A stretch of 64,000 nucleotides of DNA from Puffinus mauretanicus. Taxonomy: Eukaryota > Chordata > Aves > Procellariiformes > Procellariidae. Location of the stretch: NCBI GenBank assembly GCA_023333565.1, contig JAJKFH010001548.1, positions 682,001-746,000 of the forward strand. The letters are read 5' to 3'. Below, piece after piece: positions 10,696 through 21,084 of this stretch. Every line of letters starts with the position of its first letter. Position 1 is the stretch's first letter. The notes under the pieces are model-generated. The model worked only from the letters and a program-made list of their open reading frames with translations. It was not told where the DNA came from and searched no databases. The translations under genes and the position numbers were made by a program.

Positions 10696-13600
10696 GCAGA
10701 GTTGCAAACATGCCCCGGTGGCCGAGGGACATGTGATAGAGGTGTGAGCTGCACGGGGCAGGCTGCGCGCGGTGTCACGCAGAGCCGCTGCACAGCTGGA
10801 GTCTGCAAAGGCTTTGCTGCTGAGAGCTCCAGGAGCAGGGAGAGCCCATCACTGTGGTTTCTGGCCTGCCTGCCCTTGCTGCCAGAATCAAACCTGGGAA
10901 TCCGGCAATGCTCGGCACGGCGAGGGTGTTGGATGTCAGGGATTCAAAGGTGGGGATTATAAAACTGATTCTGTAAAGCAAACGCAAACATGTAGAACTG
11001 AAATCTGCCATTTCAGAGGCTCCATTTAGACCAGGAAAACCCGCATCTCTGCTGCTCTCTGCACACACGCAGGATGCGAGGGACTTTGTCCCGAGCTGCA
11101 GTTTGCCCCTTTGTCCGGAGCATTCCGGTCCATCCTGCTGCCTGCTCCAGGCAGGGCTGCCTTCCCCAGGCGGCCGCGTTCCACTGCAGCAGTAAAACGC
11201 GTTACTTGTTCGGCTTTGGGGTCTACTAGGGTGAGACGAGGCGACCAGACAGATGCTATTGATTAGTGTTCCCGTTGGCTTTGCTATCAAACCGGGGCAG
11301 GTTTTTAGGTACTTGCTCCCGGTGAGCTCTGGGTCGCTGCCCGGCGAGGGTGCCCTGTCCTCTCCTGCTGGGGACGCGGCTCTCACCAGGCGGGAGAAGC
11401 TCTCGCTGATGCTCGGCTGCATCTCCCGGTGCGGGCAGGAGCCGGAGGGCTCCGCTCCTCTGGCCCGGTCCACCGTCCCCCTTTAATGTGTTTTACACAT
11501 GTGACGAATATCGAAGGAATTTGTTTTTTAAAGCCTGTTTTGATTGAAATCGCACACAAACCGGCTCATGCTTGGAGCCTTCCTGTAAGTTATTATTATT
11601 TTTTTCATTTCGGGGGAAGATTATGTTTCTTAGGCAAACAGGAAAAACAACGGGGAAAAAAGGCTCTGTTTGTTTCTTTAGCTTGGAGCTGGATCTTGGA
11701 GCGGTTCCCCGCAGCGGAGATGACAGTGCGGGCAGCACCGAGGCATCAGAGGGACCGCCGATGTGCAAAGGACTGGCTTGGGGTAACTCTGCCACCCCCC
11801 AAATACGGGCGACCGAGCAGGGACGCAGCGCAGCAGAAAGAGCTTCCCAAACCAGGTGGGCACATGGGTCTTCAGAGATACGAGGCCAACAAAGCCCATA
11901 TCTGTGTTCAGGTTTTCAATAGTTTTTTTACAGACATTTTGGGCATGATGTTTCTTTTTTAGGGGCCAGAAAGAGTCCAGCATGGAGCCGTGTGCCCCAG
12001 AGGGTGGCTGGGGGGGAGAGCAGCCCTGCCGAGGAACCCTCCCCGGACACATCTCCAAATCAATGCACATGGTTTCAAATAACCCGCATGGCCCCTGGCA
12101 CAGAAGCACGGAGGGACACACGTGGTGATCTGGATGTGTGAGCACACCAGACCGTGCAACCCGGCCTCGCGTCCCCCACCCTTCTCCCTTGCACCACAAT
12201 GCTTGGACCACCTGTGCTCCCCATAGCAAGGATGTGCCTTCAAGTCAGAAGCTGTAGGTAGCCCTGCAGTAGTGCCTGCGAGACCATCCAAGTAACTTCG
12301 GCACGCATGCAAGCAGAACTGAGCCAGTGGGGTACCTGGGAGAAGTATTTTCCTCTCTCCCTTCTCCTTTGGAGGAAGAGGGGGAGTGGACGGAGCTGCT
12401 GGAGGCCCAGCAGGGTTTGGGGAGCGCGGGCAGCAGCCCACCTTCTAACGCGGTGTGTGAAAGCGGCTGCGGGTGGGAGCAAGACCCCTCTTGGTGGGAA
12501 CGAGGAGGCGTTTGCAGGTCATTTCAGCATGTTGTCCCAGTCAAATATTTGTCTAGTTAATAAATATATTGTTGGTTTTTTCAGTGAGGAAATGAGGAGA
12601 CTGCAAAGAAAAATAATGAAAGGCCTTTCTTGTGCAGTCCTGCTCTGCAAGAACCTGGATCAGGCCCTCCGCCTTCTCCTTGGCCCTCATGCTATAAGAA
12701 ACCCTGCTGCGGATTTCACAACGGTGTGATTGACAAGATTAGAAATTATCTCCCCCTCTCTCTACATATAAGGTTACTGCCGCTCCAGGCACAGTGTGAA
12801 ATTCCCCTTGCCGGAGCTCATTAAATGGGTCAATGGACGCGTTCCAGCTTCTCTGCAGTTCACAAAGGGCTGAGTCCTGGCCACCCCACCAAACTCTGTC
12901 CCAGGCTGTTGACGAGTAAGTGCTTCCATATGGCTCACCTCAGCATCTCCAGAAAGATAACAGAGAGCTAATGGCTTGCAGATTCCACGGATGCTCGTCG
13001 TCAAACGTGCAGAGGAACCGGGGGCTCGGGGCTGCGTTCAATCACAGCTGATTGGGACGGAGGGGACCCGCGGGCTCCCTGCCAGCCTTCATCCCCCTTG
13101 GGCTGGGGGGCACCAGGAAAGGGCAGCACATTCACACAGCCATGTCGGGAACTGGGAGCAGAGAGAAGGGCGAGCGGGCAGCCACAACCCCAGATGCAGC
13201 AGGGGCTGGTGGGTGAGGTGGTGCCCTCGGACACGCAGCTCTGAGCTTTCATGGCATCTTCACAGCCCCTGGGACAAGCAACGACAGGTATCGAACAGTG
13301 GCAAGACTCTTTTCTTGTACTGGATGCACCCACGGGCCGTTCAGATGCCTTCAGGCCAGAAAGCCACCGATGTGGTTTTGGTGATGTGACGATGGGGAGA
13401 AATACAGCAAGAGCATTCCTTCCGAGATATTTGCCCTTTCCCCCTTCTTTTGTTTTTTAACGGCACTTCAGTGAGGAGGTCGCTTCTCTGAATCATATTT
13501 ACTGTGAGGAATGACTTTCAAATTTCTCCCTGATATTCATTCCTGTCTGTGAATCTGCCTGTAAACCATGTGCTCAGAAGCTCATCCTGCAAGTCCTGCT

Positions 13601-13724
13601 TGTGTTGGCTGGCCGCAGGCATCACCTGGCATTTCTCCTCTCCCGCAGCTGGATGGCTCCTGTCGCTTACCGGCACAGGGAGCATTTCAAATGCACCCAA
13701 ACACGCTGTTCAAAATGCTGCTGT

Positions 13725-13815
13725 TGAATATTTGAGCATAAAATTTATATTTAATGAGAGCGTGTGCTGGGAAAGTTTGAGCGCCAGCATTATTCATGCG
13801 GAAGAGACACAATGG
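13725..13815. promoter_or_regulatory. AT-rich candidate regulatory block
   Basis: The segment contains GAATATTTGAG, AAATTTATATTTAATGAG and ATTATTCATGCGG, words typical of forkhead/homeodomain/POU binding. It is sharply more AT-rich than its neighbours. Function is inferred. Confidence 0.25.
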
Positions 13816-14234
13816 GGTCAAGAGCACAGGTGAATCGAAGCGGTCCCCACATCAGAACAAGCACTCGTGGGACATGGTTTTCTCTGCTCAGGTGGCTCCG
13901 TCACCTTCCGGCAGCGCTGCCACCCTGTCCCCACCCATGCCCCTATTGCAGGGAGGTGTTTTGGGATGCTCTGGGATATGGTCCCCTGAGCTCGAAGAAG
14001 TTAGAAAATGACAAATTATGGAAAGTGGAGTCTCCTCGGCTCTCCCATCACCAGGCAGCCTCCCAGAGCTGCTGTCATGGTGCCGAGGATGGAGATGAAG
14101 TCTCAGGCCGAAGGAGGAGTTCCTTTAGCCCCAAGAAGTGTCTGCGTGTGACACAGGAGCAGGAGGGCTCGGGGAGGATCGCTGCGCTCCTGGAGCGGTG
14201 ATTGAATGTACCGCTGGAGGAGCTGTGACCTGTG

Positions 14235-14335
14235 TGGTTTATGGTCTCCTAATTACCCAGCTCAGCATCGTCACCATCCAATTAGTTCCCTTCAGTCTGG
14301 GGTATTTGTATAACTAATGACCGATTAAAGTCCCT
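14235..14335. promoter_or_regulatory. Homeodomain-site cluster, candidate enhancer
   Basis: Four homeodomain core words fall within about 80 bp: TAATTA at 14250-14255, CAATTAG at 14279-14285, ACTAATGA at about 14313-14320 and GATTAAAG at 14323-14330. This density in a GC-rich setting is unlike the flanks. Clustered TAATTA-type sites are a hallmark of developmental enhancers, but the call rests on motif density alone. Confidence 0.35.
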
Positions 14336-14929
14336 GCTCTCAGCTCCCTGGGGCTGCTTTCCTTAGGGTCAGGTAGTGATGCAGGGCAGTGGTAGTACCT
14401 GATGAGCTCTTGACACCACTTTGGGGGGGGCTTGCTCCCCGGGACCACAGTCCCCGCTTTCGTGCAAGCCCATGGATGGGCTGCAGGTACAGCTCTGCCT
14501 CGCCAGGACTGATTCGAGCTGGCACTGTTTCAGCAAGCATCGCTCTGCGTTCCCTTTGCAAGGGATGGGGGGAAAGCACAGCTCCGGGATGCTCTCCCCA
14601 CTCTGCCCCTCTCCTCGGCTGCAAAACAGGGTAATTCTAGTGCAGGGTACGCAGGCGTTTCCAGCACAGGTCTCTCAAAGGGAAGGGTCCCCCGAGGGAC
14701 CACCTCCCCTCTCTAGAAACACTCTCCGATGGCCCCACGCCACTGTGGGACTCCGTCTCCCAGGTGAGCCCTGCAAACAGCCAGGTCTGGAGAGGGGACG
14801 TGGCCCAGGAGGGTAAAGGGGGCTGGTCCTGCTGCCTGCGGGCAGCTCAGCTTCGGAGCTCTGCTTTCTTCCCTTCCCTCCTTCAGTGAGAAGCTGGAAA
14901 CCCCCCATCCCCGCCTGCTTTACATGCTG

Positions 14930-15015
14930 AAGCTGAAATAAATGAAATTACCTTTAATTATTCTCATTACTTTCCTTGGGAATGCTGGAGTGAAAGGCAG
15001 CATTTAGCTGTGAGC
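14930..15015. promoter_or_regulatory. AT-rich candidate regulatory block
   Basis: The block includes ATAAATGAAATTACC and TTTAATTATTCTCATTAC, i.e. three further homeodomain-type cores, then returns abruptly to very GC-rich sequence. It lies about 600 bp from the 14.24-kb cluster and may be part of the same element. Confidence 0.3.
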
Positions 15016-16290
15016 TACAGCAGGGCTCTGCCCTTCCTCCTGCCCCCAGCCCGCTGCCAGGGGAGCCAGCCCCCCGGCCCCCCGCCACAAGGCATGACTC
15101 ACTCCTCCAGCGCCCTGGACACACACAGAGCTCCCTTCTCCACCCGGGCGGGATGAAAGGAGGGGACAGGAGGGGAAGAAACTGGACAAAGTGGGGTGCA
15201 GGCATGGGGGGAGAGCTGAGAGCAAGGGGGACCAGGGGTCAGGGGCTGGGGGCTTGCGGGGGTCAGGGCTCGCAGCCAGGCGGGGATGACCTGCCCGTTT
15301 CCAGACCACCTCTGGGTTCGGGGACCCTCGTGGGGGGGCAGTGGGGCAGAGTGGGTGTGAGTGGGACGGTTCTTGCACCTTCCCGGCCGGTTGCAGTTCC
15401 GCAGAGGCCAGGCAGGAGGGTGTCCGGCCATAGGGCACCTCCATCGCACTGCATCCCCCTTCCACTGCTTGTTTGTCCCATCCTGCGAGGTGCTGGGGGA
15501 TGGATCCTGCAGCTCCCGGTGCCTCGCTGCCTGCAACAGGACAATGGGCAGGACGCGCTTCCAGCCGGAGGGTGCTGCCTTAGCTCCCAACCCCGGCCAT
15601 GCTGGAGAAGAGCTGCCAATTATTCTTCCCTGTTTAATGATTTCTGGACCTGCAGCTTCGTTACGTGCCGTCTGGCACCTTTCAGCAGGTGCTTGCTGGG
15701 ATATTTATGTATACAGGTCAGGCAGGCTGGCTCTGGAGAGGCTGCGAGGCTTCAGGCTGCTTTGCTCGGCGTGGCCGCCCCCCTCCTGCCTGTCCAGGGA
15801 TGAGCCAGGAGCGGGACCACAGGGACCGGCAGCTCCCGCGGGCTCCCCGGAGCAGGCACCGCTCTGCAAATGGCTGCTCCCCCTCGTCTCTTCTCTCCCC
15901 GTCTCCTAGGTATGGAGAAGGAGGATTTTCCTTTTCCCAGCAGCAGGGCTGGAGAGAAAATCCGTGTCTCCTGAGCTGTGAAGAAAGGAGCACCCACCCT
16001 CCCAGCCAGCGTGCTTTCCATCCAGCTCATGTCCAGGAGAGAAGAAAGAGCAAATCAAACACCAGCCCCATGGGACCTCCCAAAATAGACCTTCCCTGGA
16101 CCGGCAGTGCCCCGGCAGCAGCGGAGAAAGCCCTGTCATCTGAGAAGTGGGGAAGGGGAGCAGGGGGGCTGGGAGCCCAGTCCCAGATGGACACTGGGCC
16201 ATTCTTCTGGAGAAGGTCTTGTTACCCTCCAAGGTCAGCCATAAGTGACACTGAAACCGCCGGGGCCTTTGGGAACGAACATTGAGACAC
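15016..16290. other. GC-rich unique DNA, no gene seen
   Basis: Apart from the G-run motif at 15332-15365 there is nothing distinctive. Open frames on both strands are Pro/Gly/Arg-rich and lack domains. Confidence 0.45.
15332..15365 (+). other. Canonical G-quadruplex motif
   Basis: Four G-runs of 7, 4, 3 and 3 are separated by loops of 4, 6 and 7 nt, which meets the usual G3+N1-7 rule. It could fold on the plus strand. No gene is next to it. Confidence 0.6.
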
Positions 16291-16294
16291 GTTC

Positions 16295-16450
16295 GCTGTC
16301 AAATGGAATCTATTAAAAGGGATTAGACGCTTTTTTCATCAATACCCCTGTGACACCATGATGGGTTGAAATTGCTGCAAAAACATCATTATTAAAAATG
16401 GGCCTATTAGTATTAGAATGGACAGAAGCTCCTCACTAATTTTAGCATCA
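16295..16450. promoter_or_regulatory. AT-rich candidate conserved non-coding element
   Basis: A balanced to AT-rich stretch with ATTAAAAGGGATTAG, AACATCATTATTAAAAATGG and CTCACTAATTTTAGC abuts a CpG-rich patch on its right. The pairing of an AT-rich motif block and a CpG cluster resembles a regulatory module; this is inference. Confidence 0.3.
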
Positions 16451-16630
16451 GCCGCCGGAGACGGGACCAGAGGGGAAGCAGCGCAGGCGGCCCCGGGAAG
16501 GGGCTGTGGGAAACACGGGCGAGGTGGGAGCGGAGCAGTGCTGGGGGGCTGCGGCAGGGCGAGCATCGCCTCCGCGGCGCTGCCGGTCGCACCAGCCCAG
16601 CGCTCGGGCACGCGTGCTGCAGCGCTGCCT
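16450..16630. promoter_or_regulatory. CpG-rich patch
   Basis: Many CpG, including GGCGAG, CGCCTCCGCGGCGCTGCCGG and ACGCGTG, in about 180 bp. It is small for a CpG island. No transcription start motif or start codon in good context is evident. Confidence 0.3.
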
Positions 16631-16639
16631 CGGCACGGG

Positions 16640-17740
16640 AAGCAAAGTGGTTGCTCGGAAATAGAGCAAACAAACATGCAATCATCTTTGCTCCGAAGTG
16701 CATCCATCAGCGGCAAGAGATGCTCCGGACACAGGCGGGCACAAGTGCTCCTTCAGAGATGACAATCCGGTTGAGAGCATCATCAGGGACAGAAAGAGAT
16801 GGCTCGAATGTTTGAGGTCCATTACCTATAAAGGGGTTTAAGTGGAGGCTGGAGACTCTCGGGAGCTAGCAGGAGCTGGCAGGACCATGCCTCCCGGGCA
16901 GGGATGCCACGTGCCCAGGAGGACACAGCCCATCCTTGCGGCTGTTGGGATGGAAGCTCGGCACCGCCTGGCACAATCCGCCTGCGCATCCCGGATGCCT
17001 CGAATCCAAGGAGCGTTACCTGGGCTGGGTCAGAGGGAGGCAGTGGGCATGGGGAGAGCTGGGCGAGCCTGGCACGCCATGACCCTGACTGCACCGGGGC
17101 AGGCATGTGGACGTCTCTAGGCTGGAGCTGATTTCCCGATGAGGTGGATTGCAGGTTAGCTATTTTTTATTGCTAGGAAAGCAAAGCTAACAAGACAGAG
17201 CCGCACTGATGGTTTCTGCCCATTCGATGCACGGAGGGACTCACAGGCTGCCTCTCACCGCAGTGCTACAGCCGTCCCCTGTGTGCACAAGGGCCCCGGG
17301 GGTCCCTGGGGCAGCGACCGAGCAGGGCTGGGGCTCGGGCAGCCCCGGCGGATGCTGGATCCACCCCCAGCTGCTGCTGCGTCCCACCCCAGCCAGAGCT
17401 CGCACCAAGCCGCTGCAGCGGCGAGCAGCATCTCCGAGGCGTCGCCTGCAAGGGGTGGGATGGACACGGCACCGCTGGGCAATGGAGCTCAATGGACCCC
17501 CACAACTGTCACAGGGACACGGTGTGTAACCCCCAGGGGGGACGGGGGCAGCCCTGGGGGGGCTGCCGGGCTCCCACGGCCCCTCGCAAGGAAACCAGCC
17601 TCTGCAATTAGGGAAGTGCCTCTCTGGAGCCAGTTTCTTTCTTTACGAGTGTGCAGGCTGTGTTCAGCAGAGCTGGCTGAAATTGTTGACAGGTTGGTTT
17701 TTCTACTGAGAAATGCAGTTTTATCAAAATTAAAGTGTTC
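16640..17740. other. GC-rich unique DNA, no gene seen
   Basis: No repeat, RNA gene or regulatory cluster recognised. Overlapping open frames at 17209-17762 are low-complexity Ala/Pro/Gly/Arg translations. Confidence 0.45.
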
Positions 17741-17744
17741 CCTG

Positions 17745-17975
17745 GGAATGAGCGGATTTTGACAAAGTTTTTGAGGGAAATGTGTCTGAACAAATCACTT
17801 TAACTCTCTTGCTTTATTTTTCACAGAGGTAAAAATAACTCCTTGGATCTTTATGTGATATAAATTCTATAAAATACAATTAATCTAATATTTATAATAT
17901 CGCATCATGCATTGACTCCGTCAACTGAAACATTTAGCTGTTGACAAAAACATTCAAAAATTCTCTTTCATAAGG
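17745..17975. promoter_or_regulatory. AT-rich candidate conserved non-coding element
   Basis: About 230 bp of AT-rich sequence with CAATTAATCTAATATTTATA, GCATCATGCATTGAC and GTAAAAATAAC. GTCAACTG and GTTGACA near the right end form a small inverted pair. A pyrimidine-rich run ending in CACAG, then AG|GTAAAA at 17827-17834, resembles abutting acceptor and donor sites. Composition contrasts strongly with both flanks. Conservation must be tested. Confidence 0.35.
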
Positions 17976-18284
17976 CAGCCGGCTCGCTCACCAGCACAAA
18001 TCCCGAGCACTGAATTTCTCATGCAATGCAGATTTTGCTTTTGGAATGACCTGAGTATGCAACACAGCACCCAGAGCCGTGGCCGGTGGTTCAGAGGAGC
18101 GTCCAGCCCTGGAGGGTCCTGCCCCGGAGGGGTGGTTTGTGAAGACGGGGGGCAGAGGACACGCTGCAGCGGCCCAGGGAAGGCTGAGCCCCCAGCACAG
18201 CCCCCCTGCAGCCAGCACTCTCAGTGATTTAACCTGAGTTTGTTTTCTGCTGGCCCTCCCCAGCCTGCTGCAAAGCACCAGATG

Positions 18285-18360
18285 GTATCTGATATCCAGC
18301 CCTAAATGTTAGCTTTGATAATCAGCTACATACCATTATTATAATTAAGCCTCATTTGTG
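18285..18360. promoter_or_regulatory. AT-rich block left of the CT microsatellite
   Basis: It contains GGTATCTGATATCC, CTTTGATAATCAGC and TTATTATAATTAAGCC, which are GATA-like and homeodomain-like words. It is short and borders the large pyrimidine tract, so it may simply be a flank. Confidence 0.2.
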
Positions 18361-18369
18361 TGCAGGCTT

Positions 18370-18602
18370 TCCTTCTTTATTCTCTCCTCTCCTCTTTTCC
18401 TTCCTTCCTTCCTTCCTTCTTTCTCTTTCCTTCCTTTCTTTCTTTTCTTTCTTTCTTCCTCTTTCTTTCCTTCTTTCCTTCTTTCCTTCTTTCCTTCTTT
18501 CTTCCTTCCTTTCTTCCTTTCCTTCCTTCCTTTCTTCCTTTCCTTTCTTCCTTTCTTCCTTTCCTTTTTCTTCCTTTCCTTTTTCTTTCTTTCCCCCTTT
18601 CT
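18370..18602 (+). repeat. Long (CTTT/CCTT)n pyrimidine microsatellite
   Basis: About 230 bp of almost pure C/T built from TTCC, TTTC and CTTT units. The start is a clean (TTCC)n array and the remainder is interrupted. On the minus strand it is a GA-rich purine tract, which produces the Lys/Glu/Arg-rich false open frames there. Such homopurine/homopyrimidine mirror-like tracts can form triplex DNA and are length-polymorphic. The right end runs into CTTACCACAG (18601-18610), so tract plus CAG looks like a very strong 3' splice site. Confidence 0.95.
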
Positions 18603-18610
18603 TACCACAG

Positions 18611-19035
18611 GACCCTGATCCTGACCGAAAGCACAGGGTGAGTTCACTATCAGGGTTACCCCTTGCAAGGCTGCAGGGACGGATCCTGCCCTTGCAGACA
18701 GTGGCCCTCCGAGGGACCCACCCAACTGAGACCCCAGGTCCTCTGGACTTTCCCCTCCAACCCCATTTGAGAGCGATGGGGTTGTGTCCCTGGCAAGGCA
18801 CTCAGCACCCCGAGCACCCCGGCTGCTCCGGCAGCGGCTGCAGCTGGCAGGGACGGGGCTGCCGGTGCAGAGGTGCCCGGCCAGCTCAGGGTGCAGGCCT
18901 GGGAAGGGGGTGCGGGAGCAGGGGTCCCCCCTGGCTGAAGGGCTCCAGGTGGCATTAAGACCAGCCACAGCTCTTGGGGGTAAATCGCAGCGAGTCCTCG
19001 CCATGAAGAAAGCCAGGGGCCTCCTGCTGCCGGGG
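18611..19035. other. GC-rich unique DNA, no gene seen
   Basis: A plus-strand frame continues open from the pyrimidine tract to about 18958, but its translation shows no domain. No donor site in a convincing position was found to complete an exon. Confidence 0.35.
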
Positions 19036-19059
19036 TCATTTGTGAGCAGCGCTGGGACG

Positions 19060-19195
19060 GGGCTTATTTCTCCTAATTGGGCTGATTTCGGTAATTTGCG
19101 CCCGGCCATTTTGGAGCATTGTTTGTTTGCATTTCCTCACGGCTCACTCATTTTGTGCACTAATTAGGTAATTTCCCACATAACTTGGCTGGCTC
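19060..19195. promoter_or_regulatory. Dense transcription-factor word cluster, candidate enhancer
   Basis: Within 100 bp there are CCTAATTGG (about 19072-19080), GGTAATTTGCGCC, a YY1-like GCCATTTTGG (19105-19114), TGTTTGTTTGCAT with an octamer-like TTTGCAT (19126-19132), and CTAATTAGGTAATTT (from 19160). Homeodomain, POU, forkhead and YY1-type words so close together are typical of vertebrate conserved enhancers. The words are seen; enhancer activity is inferred. Confidence 0.4.
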
Positions 19196-19199
19196 CCCC

Positions 19200-20050
19200 T
19201 GCTCCCGCTCCCCACGAGGACTGTCCAGTAGCACCCGCTCTGCTGGGGGTGTCCCTGGGGCTGCTGGGGAGGGAGCAGTGGGTGATGCCTCATGCCCGGC
19301 TGCTGGCATCTGCTTCCCCCCACGCAGCTGGTGGCCACGGTGCTTTTCCCCTGGGCAGTGGGATTCATCTTGGAAAGCTCAAGGCGCTGGAAGGGCGACC
19401 AGTAACGCTGTGTTTGAAGGAAGGGGTGGAAGGATTTTGCACGTGGCCTGTCACAGCCCGTCTGTGCTCGCTTCTCCCTCTGCTCTGCTGCACCCTCTCT
19501 GCTGTCCAAGCCTTGGGCTCCCAAAGCCAGACCCTCCCTGGGACTTTCTCTCCCTATTGCCCTCCCTGGGAGGGTGGTCTCACAGCTCTGCTGCTAGAAG
19601 CATGCCCTAGGACAGCAAAACCTCCTCCTGGCAGCTGGGCTGTGCTTTGAACTCAGACTTCTGAGGGCACAAAGCTCCTGCAAGAGCCATCCTGCTCCCT
19701 TCAGCCCCATCCGCCCCGCCGACGGGCACAGCTCTCACCGCCAGCGGAGAGGACCCGCTTCTGCTCAAGGACCACCTCTGGCACATCCATGGAAGGTGGA
19801 CAAGCAGCTGGCGAGCAAGGCAGCCCCTATGCAATCCCTCACCTGGTGTTGGCTCTTTTGTTTGCAAACCCAAAATACCCCAGAAAGCCCACAGCCCCGT
19901 ACGTGGGATGCCTGTCCCGGCAGCATCTCCCGCTGGCTGTGGGCGCCCGGTGCCCGCCCGGCAGAGCGGGGCTGCGACGGTCGTGTGGAATTTGTGGACT
20001 GGCATCAGAAGGGCCGGCATACCAGCATACCTCTGGGCATAGCCGCCTCG
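19200..20050. other. GC-rich unique DNA, no gene seen
   Basis: No repeat or motif cluster recognised. Confidence 0.45.
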
Positions 20051-20059
20051 TAAAACAGG

Positions 20060-20125
20060 CTTTTTAATTAACCGTAGGAATAAAGCCATGGACAGTCCGT
20101 AACCATGGTGACGCGGAGCCAATCC
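20060..20125 (+). promoter_or_regulatory. RFX X-box with CRE-like overlap and CCAAT box
   Basis: GTAACCATGGTGAC (20099-20112) is a near-palindromic 14-bp match to the RFX X-box. Its right half overlaps a CRE-like TGACGC, and CCAAT follows at 20119-20123. A TTAATTAA lies at 20064-20071. RFX, CREB and NF-Y sites together are the known X/X2/Y logic of MHC class II promoters and of some ciliary genes, although spacing here is tighter than in MHC class II. No transcript start is visible. Confidence 0.4.
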
Positions 20126-20149
20126 CAGAGGATCCCCAGCCAGCTGGAA

Positions 20150-20280
20150 TATTTGCTGGATGGCAAAGCTTCAGACCAACGTTTAATGGTGTTCGACTCT
20201 ATTCGGGGAAACAATTACATGCTCCATTTTCAATGTAGTCAGCTGAACAATAGATTAAATGAAGCAATTTAGACAGAGGC
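20150..20280. promoter_or_regulatory. Candidate conserved non-coding element
   Basis: Contains CGTTTAATGG, AAACAATTACATGC, GAACAATAG (SOX-type AACAAT at 20246-20251), GATTAAATGAAGC and CAATTTAGAC. It follows the RFX/CCAAT cluster by 25 bp, so the two may form one regulatory module. Confidence 0.35.
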
Positions 20281-20457
20281 TTCTCTGCTGCTGCCCGGCC
20301 CATGGGGCTGCTCCTCCGCCGGGCTGGACCGCTTCCTTCCGAGAGCAGGCCTGGGGAGACGTCGGTGCTGCCCACGGTGAGAGCCACCCTTGCAGGGACG
20401 GGAGAGGTCCTTGCACTGGTGGTGGCCCCAGCTCGTTCCTCCTGGGCTTCCTTGGGT

Positions 20458-20499
20458 GGCCTGGGCTAGCAGAGAGGTGGCCCAGGCTAGCAGAGAGGC
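20458..20499 (+). repeat. 21-bp tandem duplication
   Basis: Two adjacent units of 21 bp sharing GGCTAGCAGAGAGG, differing at only a few positions. A third partial GGCCCAC start follows. Confidence 0.75.
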
Positions 20500-20959
20500 G
20501 GCCCACCTACGCTCATCCCTTCTCTCTGACCATGACTGGGGTTGGATGGTTGAAAGAACTACCATCGCTGCCTACTTAACTTTGCAGACCTGCAGTACAA
20601 GGTCTCCCTTGCTGATTTTCTCCCAACTCACTTCGGTGTCTCAGTCTCTGCAGACCACTCTCTCCCCGTGCTGGTGGGGCCACGCAGCCGGTCCCGGCAC
20701 GGCTGATGCTCCGCTCCCCTCCCCACCCTGCTGCCTGCTGTCACCCTTCCTCTGCCGTGACACACGTCTCTGTTTCTCACCTCCCTTTCTCAGAGTTCGC
20801 CCTTCCTCAGCTCCGTGACCTCCTTTCTCGTTCAGGAATAGCCTGTTCCCGCACCGGTGTGTCATCGCCATTGCACAGAAACCACCTCATGGAAAGGAGA
20901 CACGCCGTCGAGACAAATGCCTTTTAAGGCATGCTGGGGTTTAATTAATTGCTGCCTTT

Positions 20960-21080
20960 ATTTTACTGGTATAAAAAATGCAGATCTTTTAAATATTTTC
21001 TAAGATGACATCAGTGCCTTCAGTTTAGTTTGGATTTTATTATTGTTATTATTTTAGCTATTCAAAGAATGTGAGGAGTA
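20960..21080 (+). repeat. Diverged dispersed element, copy A
   Basis: The core from 21005 reads ATGACATCAGTGCCTTCAG, then TTTAGTTTGGATT, then an ATT-rich run and GCTATTCAAAG. The same order of blocks recurs at 22381-22460 with many substitutions and one insertion of about 25 bp. I do not recognise the family; it could be an old transposon or a local duplication. Confidence 0.5.
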
Positions 21081-21084
21081 GCGG

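Larger units (their letters stand above)
7910..14230. other. GC-rich unique DNA, no gene seen
   Basis: Includes a GGCAG-rich microsatellite, a CpG patch at 9.6-9.8 kb, a 13-A run, and AT-rich islets at about 10425-10510 and 13725-13815. The longest open frame (8623-9543, minus, 306 codons) is Arg/Pro/Gly-rich with no domain I recognise. Confidence 0.45.

Noticed and set aside
18345..19109. 254-codon minus-strand frame with Lys/Glu/Arg-rich C-terminus
   Set aside because: The Lys/Arg/Glu part is a direct translation of the CT/GA microsatellite; no domain in the rest.
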